A program made the translations under genes and the position numbers. Source: Herbaspirillum rubrisubalbicans (GTDB lineage Bacteria; Pseudomonadota; Gammaproteobacteria; Burkholderiales; Burkholderiaceae_D). From it: a stretch of DNA of 64,000 nucleotides. The notes beneath the pieces were generated by a model. The model saw only the letters and a list, made by a program, of their open reading frames with translations, had not been told where the DNA came from and ran no database searches. The stretch lies in contig NZ_CP024996.1 of NCBI RefSeq assembly GCF_003719195.1, positions 2,480,001 to 2,544,000 of the forward strand. The letters are read 5' to 3'. Each line of letters opens with the position of its first letter. Within the stretch, counting starts at the first letter, position 1. This document shows, in pieces, positions 57,842 through 64,000 of this stretch.

Positions 57842-59395
57842 TCAGCGCGCCGCCATCGGCGCGGCTGGCGTGGCCGGGTCGGGCTGCCCGACCTGCCAGC
57901 CGCCGCCGGTGGCCTTGATCAGCGCCACGCTGGCCACCAACTGGCGGCCCAGCAGCGTCACCGCGCTGCGCTGGTTGGTCAGCGAGGTGGCCTGGGTGGT
58001 CACCACCGATAGATAGGTCACGGTGCCGGCCTGGTACTGGCTCATCGCCAGCCGCTCGGCCAGTTGCGCCGACTTGACGGCTTGCGCCTGGACCGCGCTT
58101 TCCTGGTCCAGCACGCGCAGGGTGGAGAGGTTGTCTTCCACATCCTGCAAGCCGGCCAGCACGGTCTGCTTGTATTGCGCCACGGCCGCGTCATAGGTGG
58201 CCACGGCAGCATCGTTGCGGGCGCTGCGGGCGCCGCCATCGAAGATGGTCTCGGCCAGCGCTGCGCCCAGCGACCAGACCCGGCTTGGGGTGTCGAACAA
58301 TTGCCCGAAGGCCAGGCTGTTGTAGCCGCCGCTGGCCGAGAGCGTGAGTGTGGGGAAGTAAGCCGAACGGGCCACGCCGATGTTGGCGTTGGCAGCGGCG
58401 GCCAGGCGTTCAGCATTGGCGATGTCGGGGCGGCGCTCCAGCAGGTCCGAGGGCAGGCCGGCCGGAATCTGCGGCAGGCTGGCCTGCAGGCGCTGGGCAT
58501 TGGCATCGATGGCGCTGTCGTTGGCATCGGCCGGGGGCAGCGGGGCCAGCGAGAAGGCTGCCGGGGCCTTGCCGATGAGCATGGCGATGGCGTGTTCGAG
58601 CTGGTTGCGGGTGGCGTCCAGGTCGATCCATTGCGCCTGGGCCGAACGCAACTGCGTCTCGGCCTGCGCCACATCCGAGCGTAGGGCGGTGCCGGCCTGG
58701 TACTGGTGCGTGGTCAATTCGAGCGAACGGGTATAGGCCGCTACCGTGCGGCGATACAAATCCTTTTGCAGGTCGGTCACGCGCAGTTGCAGGTAATCCT
58801 GAGCCAGCGTGGCCTGGATTGTCAGGCGCGCTGCGGCCAGGCTGTCGGCACTGGCTTGGGCGTTGGCGTCACCGGCCTCGGCGCCACGCCGGATGCGGCC
58901 CCAGATATCGGCTTCCCAGGAGGCGTTCAGGCCCACGGTGTAGTTGTCGCCCAGGCGTTGCACGCCGTTGGTATTGGTCTGGGCGCGGGTGGCACCGGTC
59001 TGCGCACCCACGGTCGGCCACAGGCTGGCACGCGCCACTGCGGCAGTGGCCTGGGCCTGGCGGTATTGGGCGGCGGCTTGCTGGATGGTCTGGTTGGCGG
59101 CGTTGGCCTGGGCGATCAAGTCATTCAGGATAGGGTCGCCATAGGCTTCCCACCAATGCTGGCGGTCATCGACCGGGCGCGGCGCGGCCACTTTCCAGGG
59201 GCCTTGTTCCTTGTAGGCCTGCGGCAGGTCCATGGCCGGTCGCACGTAATCGGGGCCGACGGCGCAACCGCCCAGCAGCGCGGCCAGCGCCAGCACCGTC
59301 ATTCCCTTCTTGGCGCGGAAGGGGGATTTGTGGGGGGGATGAGTGAAATGACGGGAACTGACGCTGGCTGCGACGCGGCGAAACGGGACGACCAT
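57842..59395 (-). CDS. Outer membrane efflux lipoprotein (NodT/OprM family)
   Basis: About 517 residues. A lipobox LLGGC near residue 45 precedes CAVGPDYVRP, the usual start of the mature protein; then two OEP repeats with ASLWPTVGAQTG and SAYFPTLTLSASGGY. Forms the trimeric outer membrane duct of the efflux pump. The lipobox needs a signal peptide of normal length, so ATG at 59395 is chosen over one 48 bases further out; ATG at 59302, at the hydrophobic core, would be too short. First gene of the operon, with the CusR-like box upstream. Confidence 0.9.
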   Translation of the reverse strand: MVVPFRRVAASVSSRHFTHPPHKSPFRAKKGMTVLALAALLGGCAVGPDYVRPAMDLPQAYKEQGPWKVAAPRPVDDRQHWWEAYGDPILNDLIAQANAANQTIQQAAAQYRQAQATAAVARASLWPTVGAQTGATRAQTNTNGVQRLGDNYTVGLNASWEADIWGRIRRGAEAGDANAQASADSLAAARLTIQATLAQDYLQLRVTDLQKDLYRRTVAAYTRSLELTTHQYQAGTALRSDVAQAETQLRSAQAQWIDLDATRNQLEHAIAMLIGKAPAAFSLAPLPPADANDSAIDANAQRLQASLPQIPAGLPSDLLERRPDIANAERLAAAANANIGVARSAYFPTLTLSASGGYNSLAFGQLFDTPSRVWSLGAALAETIFDGGARSARNDAAVATYDAAVAQYKQTVLAGLQDVEDNLSTLRVLDQESAVQAQAVKSAQLAERLAMSQYQAGTVTYLSVVTTQATSLTNQRSAVTLLGRQLVASVALIKATGGGWQVGQPDPATPAAPMAAR

Positions 59396-59510
59396 AGGAC
59401 TCACGAAGATGGCTTGCGGATCGAGAACAGGTCGGCTTGCCACGCCCCTCAGCGCTGGCGGCCGACCCCGGCTTAGGCCCTAATGTAATGGCCGGCCCTC
59501 GACCTCATGC

Positions 59511-59536
59511 TGACATCAACATGACAATTCTGTCAG
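59511..59536 (-). promoter_or_regulatory. CusR-like box upstream of the efflux operon
   Basis: TGACA at 59522-59526, ATTC, TGTCA at 59531-59535 form a perfect inverted repeat in ATGACAATTCTGTCAG. The CusR/PcoR consensus is ATGACAA-NN-TTGTCAT. A further direct TGACA is at 59511. It lies about 120 bases before the NodT-type gene, in the divergent region shared with the CoA-transferase gene, so it could control either. Confidence 0.6.
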
Positions 59537-59605
59537 GAAAGCGAATCGGGTAAGCTCCTGATTCGGTATTCAATCAATTTGCCAAGATTTGCCACGGAGC
59601 ACCTC

Positions 59606-60994
59606 ATGACCCATACCACTACCGCTCACGCCATGCTGACCGAGATCTGGCAAGCCCTCAATGGCCCGGCTGCCACGCTGTCAGCCGTGCAGTTGAGCGG
59701 CCAGGGCGCCTTGCCTTCGGTGTTTGCCACCAGCGACCTGGCGCAGGCCTCGGTGGCGGCCGCCGGGCTGGCCCTGGCCGAACTGGTGCAGGCCGGCGGC
59801 GCGCCTTTGCCGCAGGTGGTTTGCGAGCGCCGGCTGGCCTCGCGGTGGTTCTCGGCCTCGCTACGGCCGCAAGGCTGGCAAGCGCCTTCGTTGTGGGATG
59901 CGGTGGCCGGCGATTACCGGACCGCCGATGGCTGGATCCGGCTGCATACTAATGCCGCACACCACCGCGTAGCGGCCCTGGAGGTACTGGGACTGGACCC
60001 GCAACAGGCCAGCCGCGCCGATGTGGCAGGCGAAGTGGTGCGTTGGGCCGGTACCGAGCTGGAAACGGCGATTGTCGCCCATGGCGGCTGCGCAGCCCAA
60101 ATGCGCAGCCAGGCGGACTGGGCTGCCCATCCGCAGGGGGCCGCAGTGGCCGCCGAGCCGCTGGTGGCGCGCCAGGTATTTGCGGGCTCGGTGCAGCCCC
60201 GGCATCCTGTCGATCCGGCTCGCCCGCTGGCCGGGGTGCGGGTGCTGGACCTGACCCGGGTGCTGGCCGGACCGACGGCGACGCGCTTTCTGGCCGGCTT
60301 TGGCGCCGATGTGCTGCGTATCGACCCAGCCTCCTGGAACGAACCCGGCGTGGTCCCGGAAATGACCTTGGGCAAGCGCTGCGCCCAGCTGGAATTGGAT
60401 CGTCCAGAGGATCGCGCCACGCTCGAAACGCTGCTGGCCCAGGCCGATGTGATGGTACATGGCTATCGTTCGGATGCGCTGGAACACCTGGGGCTGGGTG
60501 CACAGAGGCGACGTGCGCTCAACCCGGCCCTGGTGGATGTGGCACTGGACGCCTATGGCTGGAGCGGCCCCTGGGCCGGGCGTCGCGGGTTCGATAGTCT
60601 GGTGCAGATGAGTTCAGGTATTGCCGATTTCGGTATGAAGCAAAAGGGTAGCGATCAACCTGTCCCCCTGCCGGTGCAGGCGCTCGATCACGCTACCGGC
60701 TACCTGCTGGCTGCCTCGGTCCTGCGCGGGCTGGCCTTGCGCCAGCAGAGCGGGCAGGGCAGCCAGTACCGGCTGTCGCTGGCACGTACCGCACGGCTGC
60801 TGGCCGATTATCCGGCAGCGCCGGCGCAGCCTAACTTCGCCGCCGAGACGGCGGAGGACCTGGATTCCCGCATCGAGCACACCGCCTGGGGCCCGGCCCA
60901 GCGCCTGCGTTCGCCGCTGCAGGTGGCCGGCAGCCCGATGTACTGGGATCGACCGGCCTCGCCCTTGCGCTCGCTGCCGGCGCGCTGGGACTGA
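59606..60994 (+). CDS. Class III CoA-transferase family protein (CaiB/BaiF)
   Basis: 462 residues. The N-terminal part is not family-like; the CoA-transferase core begins near residue 210 with LAGVRVLDLTRVLAGPTATRFLAGFGADVLRID, shortened here to PLAGVRVLDLTRVLAGP and GFGADVLRID. The expected catalytic Asp after LGKRCAQLELD is less clear. Such enzymes move CoA between acyl acids. Start 59606 has GGAG upstream; an upstream TTG is not needed. The substrate is unknown. Divergent from the efflux operon. Confidence 0.85.
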   Translation: MTHTTTAHAMLTEIWQALNGPAATLSAVQLSGQGALPSVFATSDLAQASVAAAGLALAELVQAGGAPLPQVVCERRLASRWFSASLRPQGWQAPSLWDAVAGDYRTADGWIRLHTNAAHHRVAALEVLGLDPQQASRADVAGEVVRWAGTELETAIVAHGGCAAQMRSQADWAAHPQGAAVAAEPLVARQVFAGSVQPRHPVDPARPLAGVRVLDLTRVLAGPTATRFLAGFGADVLRIDPASWNEPGVVPEMTLGKRCAQLELDRPEDRATLETLLAQADVMVHGYRSDALEHLGLGAQRRRALNPALVDVALDAYGWSGPWAGRRGFDSLVQMSSGIADFGMKQKGSDQPVPLPVQALDHATGYLLAASVLRGLALRQQSGQGSQYRLSLARTARLLADYPAAPAQPNFAAETAEDLDSRIEHTAWGPAQRLRSPLQVAGSPMYWDRPASPLRSLPARWD

Positions 60995-61058
60995 TGCGGT
61001 CCGGTTGAGGTAGGATATGAAGCAATCTTCCACCATGCCCGTGCATCAGGAGTCCGTC

Positions 61059-61751
61059 ATGCCTAGCACCATCCGTCAACTGCTCGCCCAGAACAAGGGG
61101 CTGCTGGCCTTCATCGCCCTGATGGTGGTGTTTCGCAGTGCCATTGCCGACTATAACGTGGTGCCCAGCGGCTCCATGCTGCCCACCGTCATGGTGGGCG
61201 ATCGCATTCTGGTCGACAAGCTGGCCTATGACCTGCGCCTGCCGCTGACCCACATCAGCCTGATGCGCCTGGGCGAGCCGCAGCGCGGCGACATTGTGAC
61301 GGTCGATTCGCGCCAGGCCGGCGAACTGCTGCTCAAACGCATCGTCGGCCTGCCCGGCGACGTGGTGGAGCTGCGTGACAACGTGCTCTATATCAACGGT
61401 CAGGCCGCCAGCTATGGCCCGGCCCGGGCCCAGCCAGAGCAAGGCGATAGGATGGATCAGGCCCGCTACCGCGATGAAAGCATCGATGGCATGAACCACC
61501 TGGTGCGGCTGTCGGCAGCGCATCCCAGCCTGCACAGCAGCTTCGGCCCGGTGGTGGTGCCGGTCGATCACTACATGATGCTGGGAGATAACCGCGACAA
61601 CAGCATGGATTCGCGCTATTTCGGCTTTTTTGCCCGCAACGAGCTGATGGGGCGTACCCGCCGCATCGCCTTTTCGCTCAATGCCGACCAGTATTTCAAA
61701 CCACGCCTGGACCGCTTCGGACGCTGGCTGGACCCGGTGAGCCGCCAGTAA
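61059..61751 (+). CDS. lepB: Signal peptidase I
   Basis: 230 residues. One N-terminal membrane helix (LLAFIALMVVFRSAIADYNV), then the catalytic Ser in VVPSGSMLPTVMVGD and Lys in LLLKRIVGLPGD, plus GDNRDNSMDSRYFGF (box E). Cleaves signal peptides at the outer face of the inner membrane. Shorter than the main E. coli enzyme (two helices), so it may be an accessory copy. ATG at 61059 has AGGAG seven bases upstream; an earlier in-frame ATG at 61017 has none. Confidence 0.95.
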   Translation: MPSTIRQLLAQNKGLLAFIALMVVFRSAIADYNVVPSGSMLPTVMVGDRILVDKLAYDLRLPLTHISLMRLGEPQRGDIVTVDSRQAGELLLKRIVGLPGDVVELRDNVLYINGQAASYGPARAQPEQGDRMDQARYRDESIDGMNHLVRLSAAHPSLHSSFGPVVVPVDHYMMLGDNRDNSMDSRYFGFFARNELMGRTRRIAFSLNADQYFKPRLDRFGRWLDPVSRQ

Positions 61752-61771
61752 GTCTCCAGGTAGGGGGGGGC

Positions 61772-61800
61772 TGACAAAAAACTTCATTTTTTTGCTGTCA
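61772..61800. promoter_or_regulatory. Inverted repeat upstream of the TetR gene
   Basis: TGACA and TGTCA arms frame an A/T-rich 19-base centre between lepB and the TetR gene. Could be the regulator's own operator; there is no experimental or close consensus support. Confidence 0.3.
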
Positions 61801-61871
61801 AATGCTCAAGTTGTCGAAAAGCATGTCGTTAATGAAGACGGAAAACATGCCTTTGCCATCTGGAGCACATC

Positions 61872-62510
61872 ATTTCTCTCACCTTCATCTCCGATCCGGC
61901 CACCGGTCGCCGCAGGAATGCCGTCAGTCATGACGCCATCCTCGATGCCACGTATGTGATGCTCGAGGAGATCGGTTTCGACAAGCTGTCCCTGGAAGGC
62001 GTGGCTGCCCGCGCTGGGGTGGGCAAGGCCACCATCTATCGCTGGTGGCCCAACAAGAGCGCCCTGGCCATGGAAGCTTTGTTGCGTGCAGTAGAGCCGA
62101 TGCCGCCCCTGGGCGACAGCGGTGCTGCCCGCGAAGACATCGAACAGCACATGCTGCAACTGTCCCAACTGTTGCGTGGCAAGTCCGGCCGGGTGGTGCG
62201 CGAGATGATCGCTCTGGCCCAGTTCGATGAAGAGAGCAAGCGCATCTTCAATGACCATTACCTGGAGCCGCGCCGCCTGGCGCTGGTCAATGTGCTGCGC
62301 CGCGGTGCCCAACGCGGCGAGTTCCGGGACGATGCCGACCTCAACCTGGTCTTCGATCTGCTGTACGCCCCCTTGCTGCAGCGCCTGTTGACCGGCAGTG
62401 CGGATATCGATGAACGCCAGGTTCAGTCCCAACTGAAACTGGTCCTGGGGAGCGTCGCGCTACCCTCACCCTTTCTGAGCACGAGTAAGCATTCGAGCCA
62501 ACAAGCGTAA
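61872..62510 (+). CDS. TetR/AcrR-family regulator with a non-standard start
   Basis: The coding frame is open from 61836 and family-like from DPATGRRRNAVSHDAILDA onward: helix-turn-helix with LEGVAARAGVGKATIYRWWPN, and a TetR_C-type ligand domain. No ATG, GTG or TTG lies between the stop at 61833 and a GTG at 61956, which would cut into helix 1. ATT at 61872 has GGAG six bases upstream, so a rare ATT start (as in infC) or a sequencing frameshift near 61847-61870 is likely. I give the ATT start. Regulates an unknown neighbour. Confidence 0.75.
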   Translation: MSLTFISDPATGRRRNAVSHDAILDATYVMLEEIGFDKLSLEGVAARAGVGKATIYRWWPNKSALAMEALLRAVEPMPPLGDSGAAREDIEQHMLQLSQLLRGKSGRVVREMIALAQFDEESKRIFNDHYLEPRRLALVNVLRRGAQRGEFRDDADLNLVFDLLYAPLLQRLLTGSADIDERQVQSQLKLVLGSVALPSPFLSTSKHSSQQA

Positions 62511-62917
62511 ATTTTATTGAGCAGTAGATAATTTGCACCTAGAATCCGAGACGAAACGTATCGTATTGGTTCTGGGCAAGTGAACTTTTGCGTCAAAAAA
62601 CAGGATCATTGGCATTTTTCGGTGACCTGAAGTCGTCTTTAAGTGACGCCAAATCGTCTTCTCCCCTCCGTAGTGGGCACGGAGGGCTGCCCGCGGGAAA
62701 TGCGAGCTGCTCAGTAGGGGGGCGGCCTGTTTCTTCCTGTTCGCTGCTTGCAAAGTGGCGTTTCCTCACCATACGTTGATCCGATCAGATATCACCGGCT
62801 TTCCCTCGCGGCAGGCTGGATTACGGCTGCCGTTGCGCACTTGGGCGTCTTCATGACGGCGTTGCGGTGGCCAGGGGATACACACACATGCAAGACATGC
62901 CAGTGCAAGGGGGCAAT
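62511..62917. other. Intergenic region between the TetR gene and the small membrane protein
   Basis: 407 bases, AT-rich at its left end. No supported gene; short frames exist on both strands but show no protein-like features. Confidence 0.45.
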
Positions 62918-63250
62918 ATGCACATCGACACGTTGCGGCCATGCCGCGACCAGGATTCATTGCGGGGCATTGAGCGCCATGGACATCAGCGCAGGACGCG
63001 CCGCTGGTGCATGGCGGGCCTGGTCGGGATTCCGCTGCTGCTGGGGGTGCTGTGGCAGCCATTTGTGGCCGCGCGCGGCGGGCCATGGTTCTATGCCGAC
63101 CACCTCTGCGATTGCCGCGAGGTGGTCTCGTTATGGGTATGGGATTACGTCTGGACCCAGATGATCTGGTTGCCTGGAAATGCCTTGTTCCTGCTGATCT
63201 GGAGCGCGTTGGCAATCAAGCTGTGGAACTGCGGACGTAGCGCACGCTGA
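62918..63250 (+). CDS. Small membrane protein, hypothetical
   Basis: 110 residues. N-terminal charged part, then two hydrophobic helices (MAGLVGIPLLLGVLWQPF and GNALFLLIWSALAIKLW), with a short Cys-rich loop DHLCDCREVV between them. ATG at 62918 has AAGGGGG five bases upstream and is preferred to earlier in-frame starts. I do not recognise the family. The Cys pair in the loop may bind metal or form a disulfide. Confidence 0.6.
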   Translation: MHIDTLRPCRDQDSLRGIERHGHQRRTRRWCMAGLVGIPLLLGVLWQPFVAARGGPWFYADHLCDCREVVSLWVWDYVWTQMIWLPGNALFLLIWSALAIKLWNCGRSAR

Positions 63251-63310
63251 TATCTGTCCTTTGACCTCTGATCTCTGATATTTAAGCTGCCGAGTCGGGC
63301 CAGCTTTGCC

Positions 63311-64000
63311 TCAACCATCGATATGCGCCACTAGCGGCAAATGGTCGGAAGCCACGCGTGCCAGCGGCGAGCGATGCACGTGGACCTGCAGCAGGCGCTG
63401 GCGCGGACTGATCCAGATGCGGTCCAGCGCAAACAGCGGCCAGCGCGAGGGGAAGGTACGCGGGGCCGGCGCTGCCTCGAAGTGCGACACCAGCCAGCGC
63501 AATGCACGGCCCCACATGAACCATTCATTGACATCACCCATCAGGATCACCGGCGCCTGGTCGGTATCGAAGGCCTGCAGCAGCCGCTTGATCTGGGCGC
63601 GCCGTTCGGCTGGTTTGAGTCCAAGATGAGTGGCGATCACGCGCAGCATGTGGCCGCGGCAATCGATGTCGGCATCCAGCGCACCACGCGGTTCGCGGCT
63701 TCCGAAGGAGAGGTCGATGTTCTGCGTCGCCAGCACCGGGTAGCGGCTCAATACCGCATTGCCGTAGCGCCGCTCGGGGCTTTGCAGGGTCGGGCCTTCG
63801 ACCGCAAACAGTCCCGTTGCTTCCCGCAGCAGCGCCAGTACGTCCACCTGGCTTGCGCCGCCCAGCGGCACTTCCTGCAAGGCCAGGATGTCGGCATCGA
63901 TTTCCTGCAAGACCCGGGCGATGCGTCCAGGCGAGAAGAGGCCATCGGTGCCGCGCGCGCCATGGATGTTGTAGGTCGCTACCTTCAGGGGCCAGGGATC
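63311..64000 (-). CDS. Endonuclease/exonuclease/phosphatase family protein (partial, runs off the window)
   Basis: The frame continues to the right edge of the window: its visible N-terminal part reads KVATYNIHGARGTDGLFSPG, and metal-binding ADILALQEVPLG follows. Further landmarks are LGLKPAERRAQ, MGDVNEWF (active-site Asp-x-Asn) and ASDHLPLVAHI at the end with the catalytic Asp-His. It has the EEP fold (nuclease, phosphatase or cardiolipin-related). The start lies beyond base 64000, so only the C-terminal part is given. Convergent with the membrane protein. Confidence 0.85.
   Translation of the reverse strand, partial: DPWPLKVATYNIHGARGTDGLFSPGRIARVLQEIDADILALQEVPLGGASQVDVLALLREATGLFAVEGPTLQSPERRYGNAVLSRYPVLATQNIDLSFGSREPRGALDADIDCRGHMLRVIATHLGLKPAERRAQIKRLLQAFDTDQAPVILMGDVNEWFMWGRALRWLVSHFEAAPAPRTFPSRWPLFALDRIWISPRQRLLQVHVHRSPLARVASDHLPLVAHIDG

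Overview
The window is high-GC, densely coded bacterial chromosome with no rRNA, CRISPR array, complete insertion sequence or prophage. Protein types, gene order and codon use (YbbA/TesA pair, Nnr, PurL, Burkholderiales-type porin, BolA/YciB/MsrB/SelO run) point to a betaproteobacterium. Oxalobacteraceae, and Herbaspirillum in particular, is my best guess; this is inference, since no marker RNA gene is present.

Layout. 1-6.2 kb: a glutamine amidotransferase, the divergent tesA/ybbA pair, a drug/metabolite exporter, NAD(P)HX repair (nnr) and a D-amino acid dehydrogenase. 6.7-12 kb: purL, a bidirectional terminator and a general porin. 12.5-16.3 kb: a leftward run selO-msrB-yciB-bolA-ppiC. 16.4-20.1 kb: a branched-chain amino acid type ABC transporter (livHMGF) with a clear promoter but no binding protein. 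20.2-24 kb: a small AT-richer patch with a C-methyltransferase and two family 2 glycosyltransferases. 24.4-29.3 kb: a catabolic unit (aldehyde dehydrogenase, SDR dehydrogenase, MFS importer) beside a divergent FadR-type GntR regulator. 29.25-29.78 kb: a scar holding a tRNA 3' end remnant and an imperfect repeat of the next LysR gene's start. 29.8-34.4 kb: LysR regulator, diguanylate cyclase, pgi and a shortened stress-type protein.

34.7-44.6 kb is a signalling block: a CHASE3-like/HAMP histidine kinase, a single-domain Rcp1-type response regulator and a receiver-kinase form one operon convergent with a bacteriophytochrome, followed by a large PAS hybrid kinase. The receiver-kinase has lost its phospho-accepting histidine (Gln173), so it is probably a regulatory pseudokinase in a red-light pathway. 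44.7-48.8 kb: an orphan PAAR protein and a Fur-type iron uptake pair (TonB receptor plus PepSY reductase). 48.8-51.1 kb: a universal stress protein, a VOC protein and a GhrA-type reductase.

51.1-59.4 kb: a leftward efflux operon (NodT outer membrane lipoprotein, MdtA-type adaptor, a single MdtC-type RND permease) that runs into a CusR/CusS-type two-component pair. A CusR-like inverted repeat lies just upstream of the first gene, suggesting direct autoregulation. 59.6-64 kb: a class III CoA-transferase family protein, signal peptidase I, a TetR regulator that seems to lack a normal start codon, a small membrane protein and a truncated EEP-family phosphodiesterase running off the right edge.
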